From: Thermoplasmatales archaeon UBA509
GTDB taxonomy: Archaea; Thermoplasmatota; Thermoplasmata; Thermoplasmatales; Thermoplasmataceae
DNA length: 45,405 nt
Assembly (NCBI GenBank): GCA_002498845.1
Contig: DAJC01000002.1
Location: 33,030 to 78,434 of the forward strand
Direction: 5' to 3'
Below are positions 33,687 to 41,458 of this stretch, piece by piece. The position numbers and the translations under genes are program-made. The first letter of the stretch is position 1. Each line of letters begins with the position of its first letter. The notes beneath the pieces are model-generated. The model did not search any database. It was not told the origin of the DNA and saw only the letters and a list, made by a program, of their open reading frames with translations.

Positions 33687-35240
33687 TCAAACTTCGAACC
33701 TGACGCCCTGGGCCAGTGGAAGATCCCGTCCGTAGTTTATTGTAACAGTCTGTCTCCTCATATACAGTTTCCAGGAATCGCTTCCACTTTCCCTGCCAGC
33801 TCCAGTCTCCTTCTCACCGCCGAACGCCCCACCTATTTCAGCACCGGCAGTACTGGTGTTCACGTTGGCCAGCCCACAGTCAGAACCTCGTGCAGACAGG
33901 AAATATTCCTCCTCACGCATATCTGTGGTGAATATGGCAGATGAAAGTCCCTGAGGGACTGCATTGTGAATCTCAATTGCCTCCTCAATGGTCCTGTACT
34001 TGAACACGTAGAGCAGAGGACCGAAGGTTTCCTGTTTTGTGATCTCCATCCCCGGGTTAGCCTCGATAATGGCGGGATTCACGTAAAAACCCTTTTCAAG
34101 CCCTGGGACCTTAATTCTCTTTCCCCCTGTGACCAGTTTTCCACCTTCCTTCACAGCTTCAGCTATTGCTTTCTCGTATGTTGATATTGCGCCGTCATCA
34201 ATGAGCGGGCCAACAAGGACGCCATTGCTCCTGGGGTTTCCTATTTTCACATTTGCATATATATCCTTGAGCTTTGCCAGGAATTCATCATAGATCTTTT
34301 CATGAACAACAACGCGGCGTGTGCTTGTGCAGCGCTGCCCCGCTGTAGCCAGTGCGCCAAATGCAACGCCCTTCAATGCGAGCTTCATGTCTGCTCTGTC
34401 AGAAACTATGGAACAGTTGTTGCCGCCAAGTTCAAGTATTGCACGGCCAATTCTTCTGGCCACGTTTTCGTATATGGTCCTGCCAGTTTTTGTTGAACCG
34501 GTGAATGATACCAGCTTGAGTCTCGGATCATTGGATATCCACTCTCCTCCTTCAGATCCTCTGCTTGCCACCAGTGAGAATATCTGCGGAGCTCCTTCTC
34601 TCTCCAGAACACCGGTGATGACCTTCATAACCCCCACTGCTGCAAGGGAGGCCTTGGTTGATGGTTTCCATACCACAGTATCACCACAAACGGCAGCAAC
34701 CATGGCGTTCCAAGACCACACTGAGGATGGAAAGTTGAACGCACTTATTACTGCAATGGGCCCCAGTGGCTGCCACTGCTCATACAGCCTGTGATCTGGC
34801 CTTTCGCTGGCCATGGTAAGCCCGTACAACTGTCTGGATAATCCTGCTGCAAAATACGCGACATCAATCATTTCCTGGATCTCGCCTTCGCCCTCACTTG
34901 TTGTCTTTCCGGCCTCAAGGGTTACCAGCGCACCAAGGTCCTTCTTCTTTTTTGCCAGTTCGTCACCGATTGCCTTTACGATTTCTCCTCGCTTGGGGGC
35001 AGGAATTTTACTCCACTCGTCAAATGCCTTCTGTGAATGCCTGACTGCCTCTTCGTACTGCTCCTTCGTGGCCAGGAATACGGTCGCATTGTGCTTCCCA
35101 TCAACCGGGCTGATTGAATCATACCTGCTGTCTCCGGCTTTAGGATACCATTTGCCTGCAAAAACTCCTGAGTTCGTTTCATCAATTGCTACGCTCTTCA
35201 GTGTGTCTCTCCTGAATGCGTCAAAATCATTTTCCGGCAT
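33687..35240 (-). CDS. Aldehyde dehydrogenase, ALDH7-like
   Basis: This NAD(P)-dependent enzyme oxidises an aldehyde to an acid. The active-site set is complete: N169 in SAFNFPSS, K192 in VVWKPSTKA, the nucleotide loop FTGSTKTG, general base E270 in LELGGNN, and nucleophile C304 in TAGQRCTSTRR. The 517-residue length and the GGNNCSIV and TAGQRCTSTRR forms resemble the ALDH7 family (alpha-aminoadipic semialdehyde and related substrates). No neighbour reveals the substrate. It stands alone on the minus strand between two intergenic regions. Confidence 0.93.
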   Translation of the reverse strand: MPENDFDAFRRDTLKSVAIDETNSGVFAGKWYPKAGDSRYDSISPVDGKHNATVFLATKEQYEEAVRHSQKAFDEWSKIPAPKRGEIVKAIGDELAKKKKDLGALVTLEAGKTTSEGEGEIQEMIDVAYFAAGLSRQLYGLTMASERPDHRLYEQWQPLGPIAVISAFNFPSSVWSWNAMVAAVCGDTVVWKPSTKASLAAVGVMKVITGVLEREGAPQIFSLVASRGSEGGEWISNDPRLKLVSFTGSTKTGRTIYENVARRIGRAILELGGNNCSIVSDRADMKLALKGVAFGALATAGQRCTSTRRVVVHEKIYDEFLAKLKDIYANVKIGNPRSNGVLVGPLIDDGAISTYEKAIAEAVKEGGKLVTGGKRIKVPGLEKGFYVNPAIIEANPGMEITKQETFGPLLYVFKYRTIEEAIEIHNAVPQGLSSAIFTTDMREEEYFLSARGSDCGLANVNTSTAGAEIGGAFGGEKETGAGRESGSDSWKLYMRRQTVTINYGRDLPLAQGVRFEV

Positions 35241-35346
35241 ACTGGTTAATGGAAAAGCCCTGAATATTTTTTGCTATTCTCATAACAACAGCCATAAATA
35301 CTGTTTGTTAAGCGTGAGCCCCAGGAACCTCTCTGCTGCCAGTTAT

Positions 35347-36330
35347 TCAGCTCAGTTCCTCAATCCTTTCCACAACAATCATTGCAAGTTCCATCAGCAG
35401 ATCCAGGTCGGGAGATCGCTCAGACATATGCAGTGCTTTCAGAGCTTTCTGCGAGTATGCCTTGGCTATTGAAAAAGAGTAATCTATTGCACCAGTCTTG
35501 ACCATCAGGTCCTTGAACCGATCGTCAACAGAACGATCGTCTCCAACCCTCAGTGCGCTTAATATCTCATCCTTTGCGGATCTGTCTGCGTTCTTGAGCG
35601 TGTATATTATGGGTATTGTTATGGCATTGTGCTTAACATCTGCAAATACGGGCTTTCCAAGTTTGGACGAATCCCCCACTATATCAAGAATATCGTCAGT
35701 CACCTGAAATGCCATGCCCAGATTGAAAGCAAACTCCTGAAGGCTCCTGGACACTTCTGGGGAAGCTTTTGCTGCAGTGGTGGCCCCCATGGCACATGCC
35801 TCAAAGAAATGGGCTGTTTTGTTGCTTATGATCTCAAGGTAGGTCTCCTCAGTCAGGTCCATATTGCCAAGGTTTATTGCTTCAAGCGTCTGCCCTTCCG
35901 CCAGTCTGCTTGAGGCGTCAGCCATTATTTTGGATACCACGGGGCCGTATCTGGAACCCATCTCGTAAGCCTTTGCAAACAGGTAGTCCCCCACAACAAT
36001 GGCATGGTTCAGTCCATACACATTATTCAGTGTGGCCCTGCCTCTCCTGGTGGAGGAATCATCAATTATATCATCATGAATAAGGCTGGCAGTGTGAATA
36101 AGCTCGTAGCCAGCTGCCAGATCCAGAATTTCAGAATATGGGTTGTCCGAGCTGACTTCGTAAGCGAGAATTGTCAGTAGAGGGCGAAATCTCTTTCCGC
36201 CGGCTTCAATGGTATACTTTGCCATCTCGTACAGGTTCTTCTGATCAGTTTTGATGATCTCCAGAAGCCTGAGATTAACCTCGTCCACTTTTCCATGAAG
36301 CCCAATTTCCCAGTCAACAAAGTTCTTCAT
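35347..36330 (-). CDS. Polyprenyl (geranylgeranyl-type) diphosphate synthase
   Basis: This enzyme condenses isopentenyl diphosphate with allylic diphosphates to make the isoprenoid chains of archaeal lipids. Motifs are GGKRFRP (44-50), the first aspartate motif DDIID (86-90) followed by RRG, and the second DDILD (212-216). The residues 4 and 5 before the first aspartate motif are S82 and A81; small residues there allow products longer than C15, consistent with geranylgeranyl diphosphate. The 327-residue length is usual. It appears to be transcribed alone. Confidence 0.94.
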   Translation of the reverse strand: MKNFVDWEIGLHGKVDEVNLRLLEIIKTDQKNLYEMAKYTIEAGGKRFRPLLTILAYEVSSDNPYSEILDLAAGYELIHTASLIHDDIIDDSSTRRGRATLNNVYGLNHAIVVGDYLFAKAYEMGSRYGPVVSKIMADASSRLAEGQTLEAINLGNMDLTEETYLEIISNKTAHFFEACAMGATTAAKASPEVSRSLQEFAFNLGMAFQVTDDILDIVGDSSKLGKPVFADVKHNAITIPIIYTLKNADRSAKDEILSALRVGDDRSVDDRFKDLMVKTGAIDYSFSIAKAYSQKALKALHMSERSPDLDLLMELAMIVVERIEELS

Positions 36331-36451
36331 ATACCCACTAAGCTTGTCCTTAATGCCAACTCAAAATTTAATGGTTGTTAAGGATTTTTTTGATATTTTT
36401 ATGAACAGGCAAAATAGCCGGAATTAAGAAAGGAGAAACTAAATTCTTTAC

Positions 36452-36721
36452 CTATCTTGTGAGGGTTATCTCAATGGACGAAACGTTTGATTCTCCCCTC
36501 TCTCCCTGGAGGACCTCTGTTTCTACCTTGATATTCCCGTATTTTGCGTCCTGAATGAACTTGTGCCTTGTGATCTCTGCAATGTCAACGGCCTTGCTGA
36601 TGGCCTTGCCTCTTGCCTTGATGGTGATGTGGTCGACATTGTTATTGAACTGCGTTACAACGGCAAGAACATAGTTCATGGTTGGTTTCTTTCCGACAAA
36701 AATGATATTCTCTTCTGCCAT
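36452..36721 (-). CDS. albA: Archaeal chromatin protein Alba
   Basis: Alba is a small dimeric protein that coats DNA and RNA. The 89 residues carry the family core: IIFVGKKPTMNYVLAVVTQF with the basic pair K11 and K12 that contacts nucleic acid, ITIKARGKAISKAVDIAEITRH, and the C-terminal strands IEITLTR. AGGAGG lies 8 bases before ATG 36721, a strong ribosome site suiting an abundant protein, and an ATAATTATATAT stretch upstream is the probable TATA element. Confidence 0.97.
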   Translation of the reverse strand: MAEENIIFVGKKPTMNYVLAVVTQFNNNVDHITIKARGKAISKAVDIAEITRHKFIQDAKYGNIKVETEVLQGERGESNVSSIEITLTR

Positions 36722-36726
36722 GATGT

Positions 36727-36767
36727 TGCCTCCTTGTTCTGATTAGACCTGAATATATAATTATATC
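36727..36767 (-). promoter_or_regulatory. Alba promoter and strong ribosome site
   Basis: On the minus strand the order is ATAATTATATAT (TATA element, about 36753-36764), about 20 bases, AGGAGG (about 36729-36734), then ATG at 36721. The full AGGAGG is the strongest ribosome site noted in the window. Confidence 0.55.
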
Positions 36768-36786
36768 GAAGATAGGACCGTGATAC

Positions 36787-37179
36787 TCAGTGGAGCCTCA
36801 CAAGAGTGTCGGTACTTTTGACGCCGTCCATTGACCTGACACCATCTACAAGCTTGTTGAGTTCATCCAGGGTTTTGCAGTATGCCCGGATAACAAGATC
36901 AAACCTTCCAGAAAATTCGAAAATCTCGTCGAATTTCTTTGATAGTGTGTTGTAAATTTCCATGGATTTCTTGGGTTCCGTCTTTATGAGAACGAGCCCC
37001 TCAACGCCTTCGCTTCTCAGCACAACCGTGAATCTTTTTATGACTCCGTCCTTGACTAGTTTTTCTATCCTCTTGCGTATTGTGCCTTCGGACACATTGA
37101 GCTTCCGGGCAATTTCCGAATTTGACCTCCGGGAGTCGGATTTCAGCAACTCCAGTATTGCCCAATCCTTGTCGTCCAC
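36787..37179 (-). CDS. Lrp/AsnC-family transcriptional regulator
   Basis: The 130-residue protein has the standard two-domain layout. Residues 1-50 form the winged helix-turn-helix (DWAILELLKSDSRRSNSEIA, LNVSEGTIRKRIEKLVKDG). The rest is the ligand-binding RAM domain (GLVLIKTEPKK, EFSGRFDLVIRAYCKTLDE). Such proteins control amino-acid or central metabolism, often binding an amino acid; the ligand here is unknown. The start is GTG 37179, and ATTATAT about 24 bases upstream suits a leaderless message. It could regulate neighbouring genes, but no operator is obvious. Confidence 0.93.
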   Translation of the reverse strand: MDDKDWAILELLKSDSRRSNSEIARKLNVSEGTIRKRIEKLVKDGVIKRFTVVLRSEGVEGLVLIKTEPKKSMEIYNTLSKKFDEIFEFSGRFDLVIRAYCKTLDELNKLVDGVRSMDGVKSTDTLVRLH

Positions 37180-37274
37180 AATGACGTATAGTATCCGGAA
37201 TATAATGTCTTTCCACGCCGTTATGACTACAGTTTTTTATATATCAAAATAAATATAGACGTATTAATTCAGAT

Positions 37275-37550
37275 TTATCGGTAAAGAGTCTGCCCACGGT
37301 TGTCGTCCTGTTTTTCCCCCTTCTTTATAAGGTCCCTGGGAACTTTCATCATCCTGATTATGTTTGTGGCCTGCACCATGTACATTGGAAGACCAGTATT
37401 CTGATCATTTCCATTTCTCATTATGGCCACGATCTCCATCTTAATCTGAATGACTGATCCGTCCTTTAGCTTCACTGTTATCCACTTGGGCTCCTCGTCG
37501 ATTTCGAATTCAACAAGTTCCCCTCCCGGAGGAATATTGCCTGGCATCAT
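37275..37550 (-). CDS. Hypothetical protein, 91 aa
   Basis: I do not recognise this family. This small soluble protein is mostly beta: ELVEFEIDEEPKWITVKLKD, SVIQIKMEIVAIMRNG and YMVQATNIIRMMKVP, with a charged tail. It has no cysteine or membrane segment. The ATG at 37550 has an upstream A/T-rich run. Codon use matches the neighbouring genes, and the strand pattern is regular, so I regard it as a real gene; a nucleic-acid or protein-binding role would be a guess. Confidence 0.65.
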   Translation of the reverse strand: MMPGNIPPGGELVEFEIDEEPKWITVKLKDGSVIQIKMEIVAIMRNGNDQNTGLPMYMVQATNIIRMMKVPRDLIKKGEKQDDNRGQTLYR

Positions 37551-37627
37551 AATTGTGTAACTGATTAATACTTTTAAATCTCTCTACCACAGAAAGTTCC
37601 CTTAGACTTATGGATATTATTTTACAC

Positions 37628-38412
37628 CTAGACAGATCTTGAGAGTTTTTGCTTCAAGATCATAGTAACCTCTTCACCTATCTTTCCATATGGACTTACT
37701 GCACATATAGCTGCTGGCAGAATCTCATCGGGCTTGAATTCCCCTCGGCCCGAAAGTACTCTGTCCCTCATGCTGAACCACCTGACTTTACTGATGCAGG
37801 CGTGCATGAAGCAATATGCAATACGACCACTTTCACTTCTGCCTGCCGGCGGTCAGGGATATCAAGTGTTTGTGGTACAGATAGGCCTGCTTTCATCCTC
37901 TCTTGCGAAAAGGGAATTCCCGCCCTCAAATGTAAAATCTGTTGCATAATTTTCGGAGAAGTTGATCATAGAATTGCATAAGATATATCACAATGATGAA
38001 AATGGATCAAATCAGAAGATTCATGACGTTGCGGGTAACTCCTGATTTCAATTTATTTTGAACACAAAATCGCGTGCCTTGACAGATCTTGCATGCTCTT
38101 CATCCTGAAGGATTGGATGCTCCCATTTTTCTTCTGTTTTTGATTTCATCCCTCACAGGTCTGGTGGTTTCTCGGAAACCAATTCCTATAATCTGACCAC
38201 GGATCAGGTACATCTCCCGCCTGGTGTCGAAATCCTTCCAACTAATGATTGCGTGGAGAAGTTTCTCGCATGAAATTTCAAGCTTTAACGGTGTCTGAGA
38301 TTCCTGTCATTCATCCACGTCGCAGGATAAGGGGATTTCCTGTTATGATCATTGTAACAGGAACAGAATCTTGCATTTCGGATGTGAGGTTAGTCCAGGA
38401 TTTACCAGCCAT
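37628..38412 (-). pseudogene. Decayed coding region (several minus-strand fragments)
   Basis: This 785-base stretch has no intact gene, but fragments on the minus strand read like protein. A 33-residue piece at 38311-38412 starts directly after the stop of the oxidase gene. An open stretch at 38100-38306 contains KDFDTRREMYLIRGQIIGIG. A 33-residue piece at 38048-38149 contains KWEHPILQDEEHARS. Two overlapping pieces of 59 residues follow: 37768-37947 (SVPQTLDIPDRRQAEVKVVV) and 37628-37807 (KPDEILPAAICAVSPYGKIG). They change frame in a consistent 5'-to-3' order, as expected of one or two genes broken by frameshifts. I cannot name the ancestor. The alternative is several tiny genes or chance. 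Confidence 0.45.
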
Positions 38413-39528
38413 CTAAATTCTGATTTCATTTTCATAAATTTCTGATACGTATTCTGCTATTGCAGGAGATGAGGTTAGTCCTGGTGACTCGATTCCAATG
38501 AGGTTTATGAATCCGAATAGATTTCGGTCTGCCGCATGCCTTATGATGAAATCTGCAAATCCTCCATGACCCCCATCGAGTTTTGGCCTTATGCCCGATG
38601 AATCAGGCTGTATGGTTCTGAGGGATATAGACGGTAGAAATCTCTGAACATCCTTTCGGAATTCCTCCTCATTTGATTCGACCCGGTAATCTATCATTCT
38701 CACTGGGTAAGCATTTGGGCCCATTTTCACAGATCCTGCCATATCTGGAGTGAGGTGTATTCCCAGGCCTGCACCCTTTGGAACAGGATAGACCAGCATT
38801 TTGACCGGTGGATTGCCTGTTATCCTGAAGTAATCACCCTTGTAGTAATGCTGCACGTAACCAAGCCTGTTCACATCAAGGCCCACCATGGCGGCAACCT
38901 TGTCTGCATTAAGTCCGGAACAGTTTATCACCGTATCAGCCCTTATATGGAAAACTCTATTAGCGCTTATTCCAGAGATTTCATAGTCTGAGCCTGTACT
39001 TCTCAGACCCGTGACTTCGGTGTCCAGAGAGAGCGATGCCCCATTTTCAATGGCTTCACCCAGAAAATGCTGCATGAGATCGTCAGGTTCCAGTATACCG
39101 GTAGATGGGGTATAAAGCGCCCTTTCCGCCTGAATGTTTGGTTCCATCCTGGCCACTTCGTCACCGTCAAGCATCCTGAGCCCCTCCACACCGTTGTCTT
39201 CTCCCATTTTCATCAGTCTTTCAAGTTCCCTGATCTCGGATTCGCCAGTGGCAACAGTCAACTTACCAAGACGTTTGTATGGTATTCCATATTTTCTGCA
39301 CATTTCATAGATCATGGAATTGCCCCTGACACAGAGCATTGCCTTAAGCGATCCTGTTGGATAGTGAATTCCGGAATGGATAACGCCGCTGTTGTGGCTG
39401 CTGGTTTCCTGACCATATTTCCTGTTTTTTTCAAGAACAATGACGCCATCGTTAAGTTCCGATAGCCTGGCTGCGATTGCAAGCCCAACAACACCCGCCC
39501 CTATGACCACAATTCTTGTTTTTTCCAT
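38413..39528 (-). CDS. L-2-hydroxyglutarate oxidase-like FAD-dependent oxidoreductase
   Basis: The 371-residue protein belongs to the D-amino-acid-oxidase-like FAD superfamily. The FAD fingerprint is VVIGAGVVGLAIA (GAGVVG at 10-15). The segment SSHNSGVIHSGIHYPTGSLKA is characteristic of L-2-hydroxyglutarate dehydrogenase/oxidase (LhgO, YgaF). Further matches are LMQHFLGEAIENGA, VINCSGLNAD and the C-terminal GIESPGLTSSPAIAEYV. It would oxidise L-2-hydroxyglutarate, a damage product of 2-oxoglutarate-related reactions; other 2-hydroxyacids are possible. GGAGG lies about 10 bases before ATG 39528, and TTTAAAGCATATAAC further up may hold the promoter. Confidence 0.88.
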   Translation of the reverse strand: MEKTRIVVIGAGVVGLAIAARLSELNDGVIVLEKNRKYGQETSSHNSGVIHSGIHYPTGSLKAMLCVRGNSMIYEMCRKYGIPYKRLGKLTVATGESEIRELERLMKMGEDNGVEGLRMLDGDEVARMEPNIQAERALYTPSTGILEPDDLMQHFLGEAIENGASLSLDTEVTGLRSTGSDYEISGISANRVFHIRADTVINCSGLNADKVAAMVGLDVNRLGYVQHYYKGDYFRITGNPPVKMLVYPVPKGAGLGIHLTPDMAGSVKMGPNAYPVRMIDYRVESNEEEFRKDVQRFLPSISLRTIQPDSSGIRPKLDGGHGGFADFIIRHAADRNLFGFINLIGIESPGLTSSPAIAEYVSEIYENEIRI

Positions 39529-40165
39529 TATCAGCCTCCATACGTAAGCTATGCTAGTGCCAAGATAGATGTTATATGCTTTAAAGAGCTTGAGTTTAAG
39601 ACCTATTGTAACGGTCCTTTAATTTTATGGAAGCGATATCCCTCTATAGATTGACCATGTGCCCCGGTTAACACCATTTGATTATCCACTTGTGGTGTCT
39701 CAAGGCCATAATTCATCCTCCAATGAGTATTTTTTGGCTTCTCCAATTTCTGGAGCCTTGGCACCTTTCAAGGAGAGAATGCAGTCCCTGTGTTTTATTG
39801 CACTCTTCTCGAATGAGACTTTGTCAAGCTTTTTGGAAGGCTTCAGTGTAATTCCATCATTAATGCTCACTATGATATAACAAAGATCGCATTCTCCCTC
39901 TCTCACGCTAGCAGCGTCATGAAAGCGTGGCCAGAAGAGCTTTTTTCATGAGATCAGCAATATTGATATTCATTTCATTTTTGCAGAATATGGCTATTAT
40001 GCTGATTGCGTCAGTAATTAATCTTTTCTTGTTATTTCCAGTTTTCAGAAATGTACTGAAAAGCTAAGACAAACAGGGAATCTATCCTGTCCGCTATAGA
40101 TTTAAAAAATGAAATTGCACTTAGTTGGTATGGAAATCTGTATATGTTACATGAACTACATATTC
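39529..40165. other. Gene-poor AT-rich stretch, with small broken reading frames
   Basis: No secure gene lies here. On the minus strand a short reading MNINIADLMKKALLATLS (39917-39973) is followed, in another frame, by the 68-residue candidate at 39700-39906, and that by a third frame opening at GGAGGATG (ETPQVDNQMVLTGAHG) that closes near 39610. As in 37628-38412 this looks like small genes losing their frame. The part from 39980 to 40165 is AT-rich and contains nothing I recognise. Confidence 0.4.
39700..39906 (-). CDS. Possible small protein, 68 aa
   Basis: The frame starts with GTG at 39906 and encodes a polar protein with CDLCYIIVSINDGITL at the start, a lysine-rich middle and an acidic end (EAKKYSLEDELWP). 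The frame stays open about 13 codons upstream of the GTG. Near its stop lies GGAGG followed by two ATGs, so a next gene may once have been coupled to it, a layout seen in toxin-antitoxin pairs; no toxin remains. I recognise no family and no ribosome site precedes the GTG, so this is tentative. Confidence 0.35.
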   Translation of the reverse strand: MREGECDLCYIIVSINDGITLKPSKKLDKVSFEKSAIKHRDCILSLKGAKAPEIGEAKKYSLEDELWP

Positions 40166-40166
40166 C

Positions 40167-40174
40167 TTTAAATA
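40167..40174 (+). promoter_or_regulatory. TATA box of the Fic gene
   Basis: TTTAAATA is centred 29-30 bases before the ATG at 40200, as expected for a leaderless archaeal transcript. No ribosome site precedes the ATG, which agrees with that reading. Confidence 0.55.
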
Positions 40175-40199
40175 CGTAATATGCATAAACAAGAAACAC

Positions 40200-41102
40200 A
40201 TGGATAAACACATATTAAACAGACTAAGGGAGAAAATCCTGGATCGCGGTTCGATTAGAAACCTCCCCGATAGAACACTTCAAGAATCCTCTATTCTTAA
40301 TACGTGGGGAACAAACGCAATAGAGGGGAATACCCTCACTTTAGATGAAGTAACGACAGTAATTGAAAGGGGTATGACTGTACCAAACAGGCCTGTCAGG
40401 GACCTCCTTGAGACCATTCAGCATCAATCTGCCTTCAGTGAAGTGGTGAAAGGGACAATTTCAGATGTGAACATGCAAAGTGCATTAACCTTACATAAGA
40501 TTATTTTCAGCGGAATCCTTATTGATGCCGGAAAATGGCGAACAGTGAATGTAAGAATTACCGGTTCAAAACACGCCCCTCCTAGGGTGGAGAAACTCCT
40601 TTCTTTGCTCAGTGGGTGGGAAAATGAATACACTGCCATGGAAATGAACAGGATGGATGTTTTTTCTCAAGCAGCAAAAATGCATTATGGTTTTGAGTCT
40701 ATACACCCGTTTTCAGATGGAAACGGGAGAGTTGGGAGATTGTTGCTCAATATACACTTCCTCAACCATAACTGGCCATTCATCAACATCCTTCCTCAAC
40801 ATAGAAGAGATTACCTCAACGCACTTGAGAGGTCTGGATCTGAGGGTACAGCTGAACTAAAGGCTTTCCTGGAGATAAATATGGCAAGATCTATGATCTT
40901 TCTTCTAGATAAAGTGGGTTCCGAGGAAGATACGCTCCAGTCGCTGAATGAATTGAGAAAGACCTCTGGAATAGATTACTCATCGAAGTATATTGCCCTC
41001 AGAATAACACAAGGAGAGATCCCTGGAATCCGCCTTAACAGGGAATGGAAGACCAGTGTAGCAGCAATCAACCTTTATCGCGAGGCTAAAGAGAAGGAGT
41101 GA
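40200..41102 (+). CDS. Fic-domain protein (AMP-transferase family) with N-terminal inhibitory motif
   Basis: Fic proteins usually transfer AMP from ATP to a hydroxyl of a target protein. The 300-residue product has the complete catalytic motif HPFSDGNGRVGR at 169-180, including the catalytic histidine H169. An inhibitory motif of the form (S/T)xxxE(G/N) is present as TNAIEG at residues 38-43, with E42 the residue expected to block ATP; this N-terminal position is the class II arrangement. The C-terminal 60 residues are helical and may be a degenerate DNA-binding part, but no clear HTH can be seen. It sits alone between a gene-poor region and tRNA-Leu, and is more AT-rich than its neighbours, which suggests transfer. 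No antitoxin gene is adjacent. Its target is unknown. Confidence 0.92.
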   Translation: MDKHILNRLREKILDRGSIRNLPDRTLQESSILNTWGTNAIEGNTLTLDEVTTVIERGMTVPNRPVRDLLETIQHQSAFSEVVKGTISDVNMQSALTLHKIIFSGILIDAGKWRTVNVRITGSKHAPPRVEKLLSLLSGWENEYTAMEMNRMDVFSQAAKMHYGFESIHPFSDGNGRVGRLLLNIHFLNHNWPFINILPQHRRDYLNALERSGSEGTAELKAFLEINMARSMIFLLDKVGSEEDTLQSLNELRKTSGIDYSSKYIALRITQGEIPGIRLNREWKTSVAAINLYREAKEKE

Positions 41103-41217
41103 GCGCTTTCCTTTACCTCAAATTAATTCAAAACAGTGCAGTCTCCATTAAAACATAGTGTCCTGAATTCAAATCTCAATACAAGATACATTCCTACTAA
41201 TCATCAAATTTCAGCAC

Positions 41218-41226
41218 TTTTAATAT
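41218..41226 (+). promoter_or_regulatory. TATA box of tRNA-Leu
   Basis: TTTAATATA lies about 30 bases upstream of the first base of the mature tRNA, the normal archaeal spacing. It matches the box in front of the peroxiredoxin gene at 4106-4114. Confidence 0.6.
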
Positions 41227-41252
41227 ATTCCCGGAGTATAAACCGATTGATT

Positions 41253-41337
41253 GCGAGGGTAACAAAGCCTGGCCAACTGTGCAGGACTTAAGATTCTGTC
41301 CCGTAGGGGTTCGTGGGTTCAAATCCCATCCCTCGCA
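41253..41337 (+). tRNA. tRNA-Leu(UAA)
   Basis: This is an 85-base type II tRNA. The acceptor stem pairs GCGAGGG with CCCTCGC, followed by discriminator A; CCA is not encoded. The D arm contains AGCCTGG. The anticodon stem is CAGGA/TTCTG around loop CTTAAGA, giving anticodon TAA at 41289-41291. The long variable arm is TCCCGTAGGGG, which is typical of archaeal leucine tRNAs. The T arm is GTGGG-TTCAAAT-CCCAT. No intron is seen. TTTAATATA at 41218-41226, about 30 bases upstream, is the probable TATA box. Confidence 0.96.
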
Positions 41338-41458
41338 TATATGGTCTCTTATGAGAAACAGTCAGTGCTGTGGAATGCTTTAATCCAATATCACATAGGC
41401 GCTGGAAAAGCTGTCATAAATTGTTGAGTCAGAAAAAAAGAAGAGGTTTATGTGAAAA

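Noticed and set aside
37649..37981. 110-residue plus-strand frame in the gap after the 91-residue gene
   Set aside because: The minus strand reads more like protein there, and the plus frame has no start signals; I treat it as the shadow of a decayed gene.
41300..41337. Attachment-site duplicate of the tRNA-Leu 3' end marking an island
   Set aside because: I did not find a second copy of the tRNA 3' end within this window, so the island idea has no direct support.
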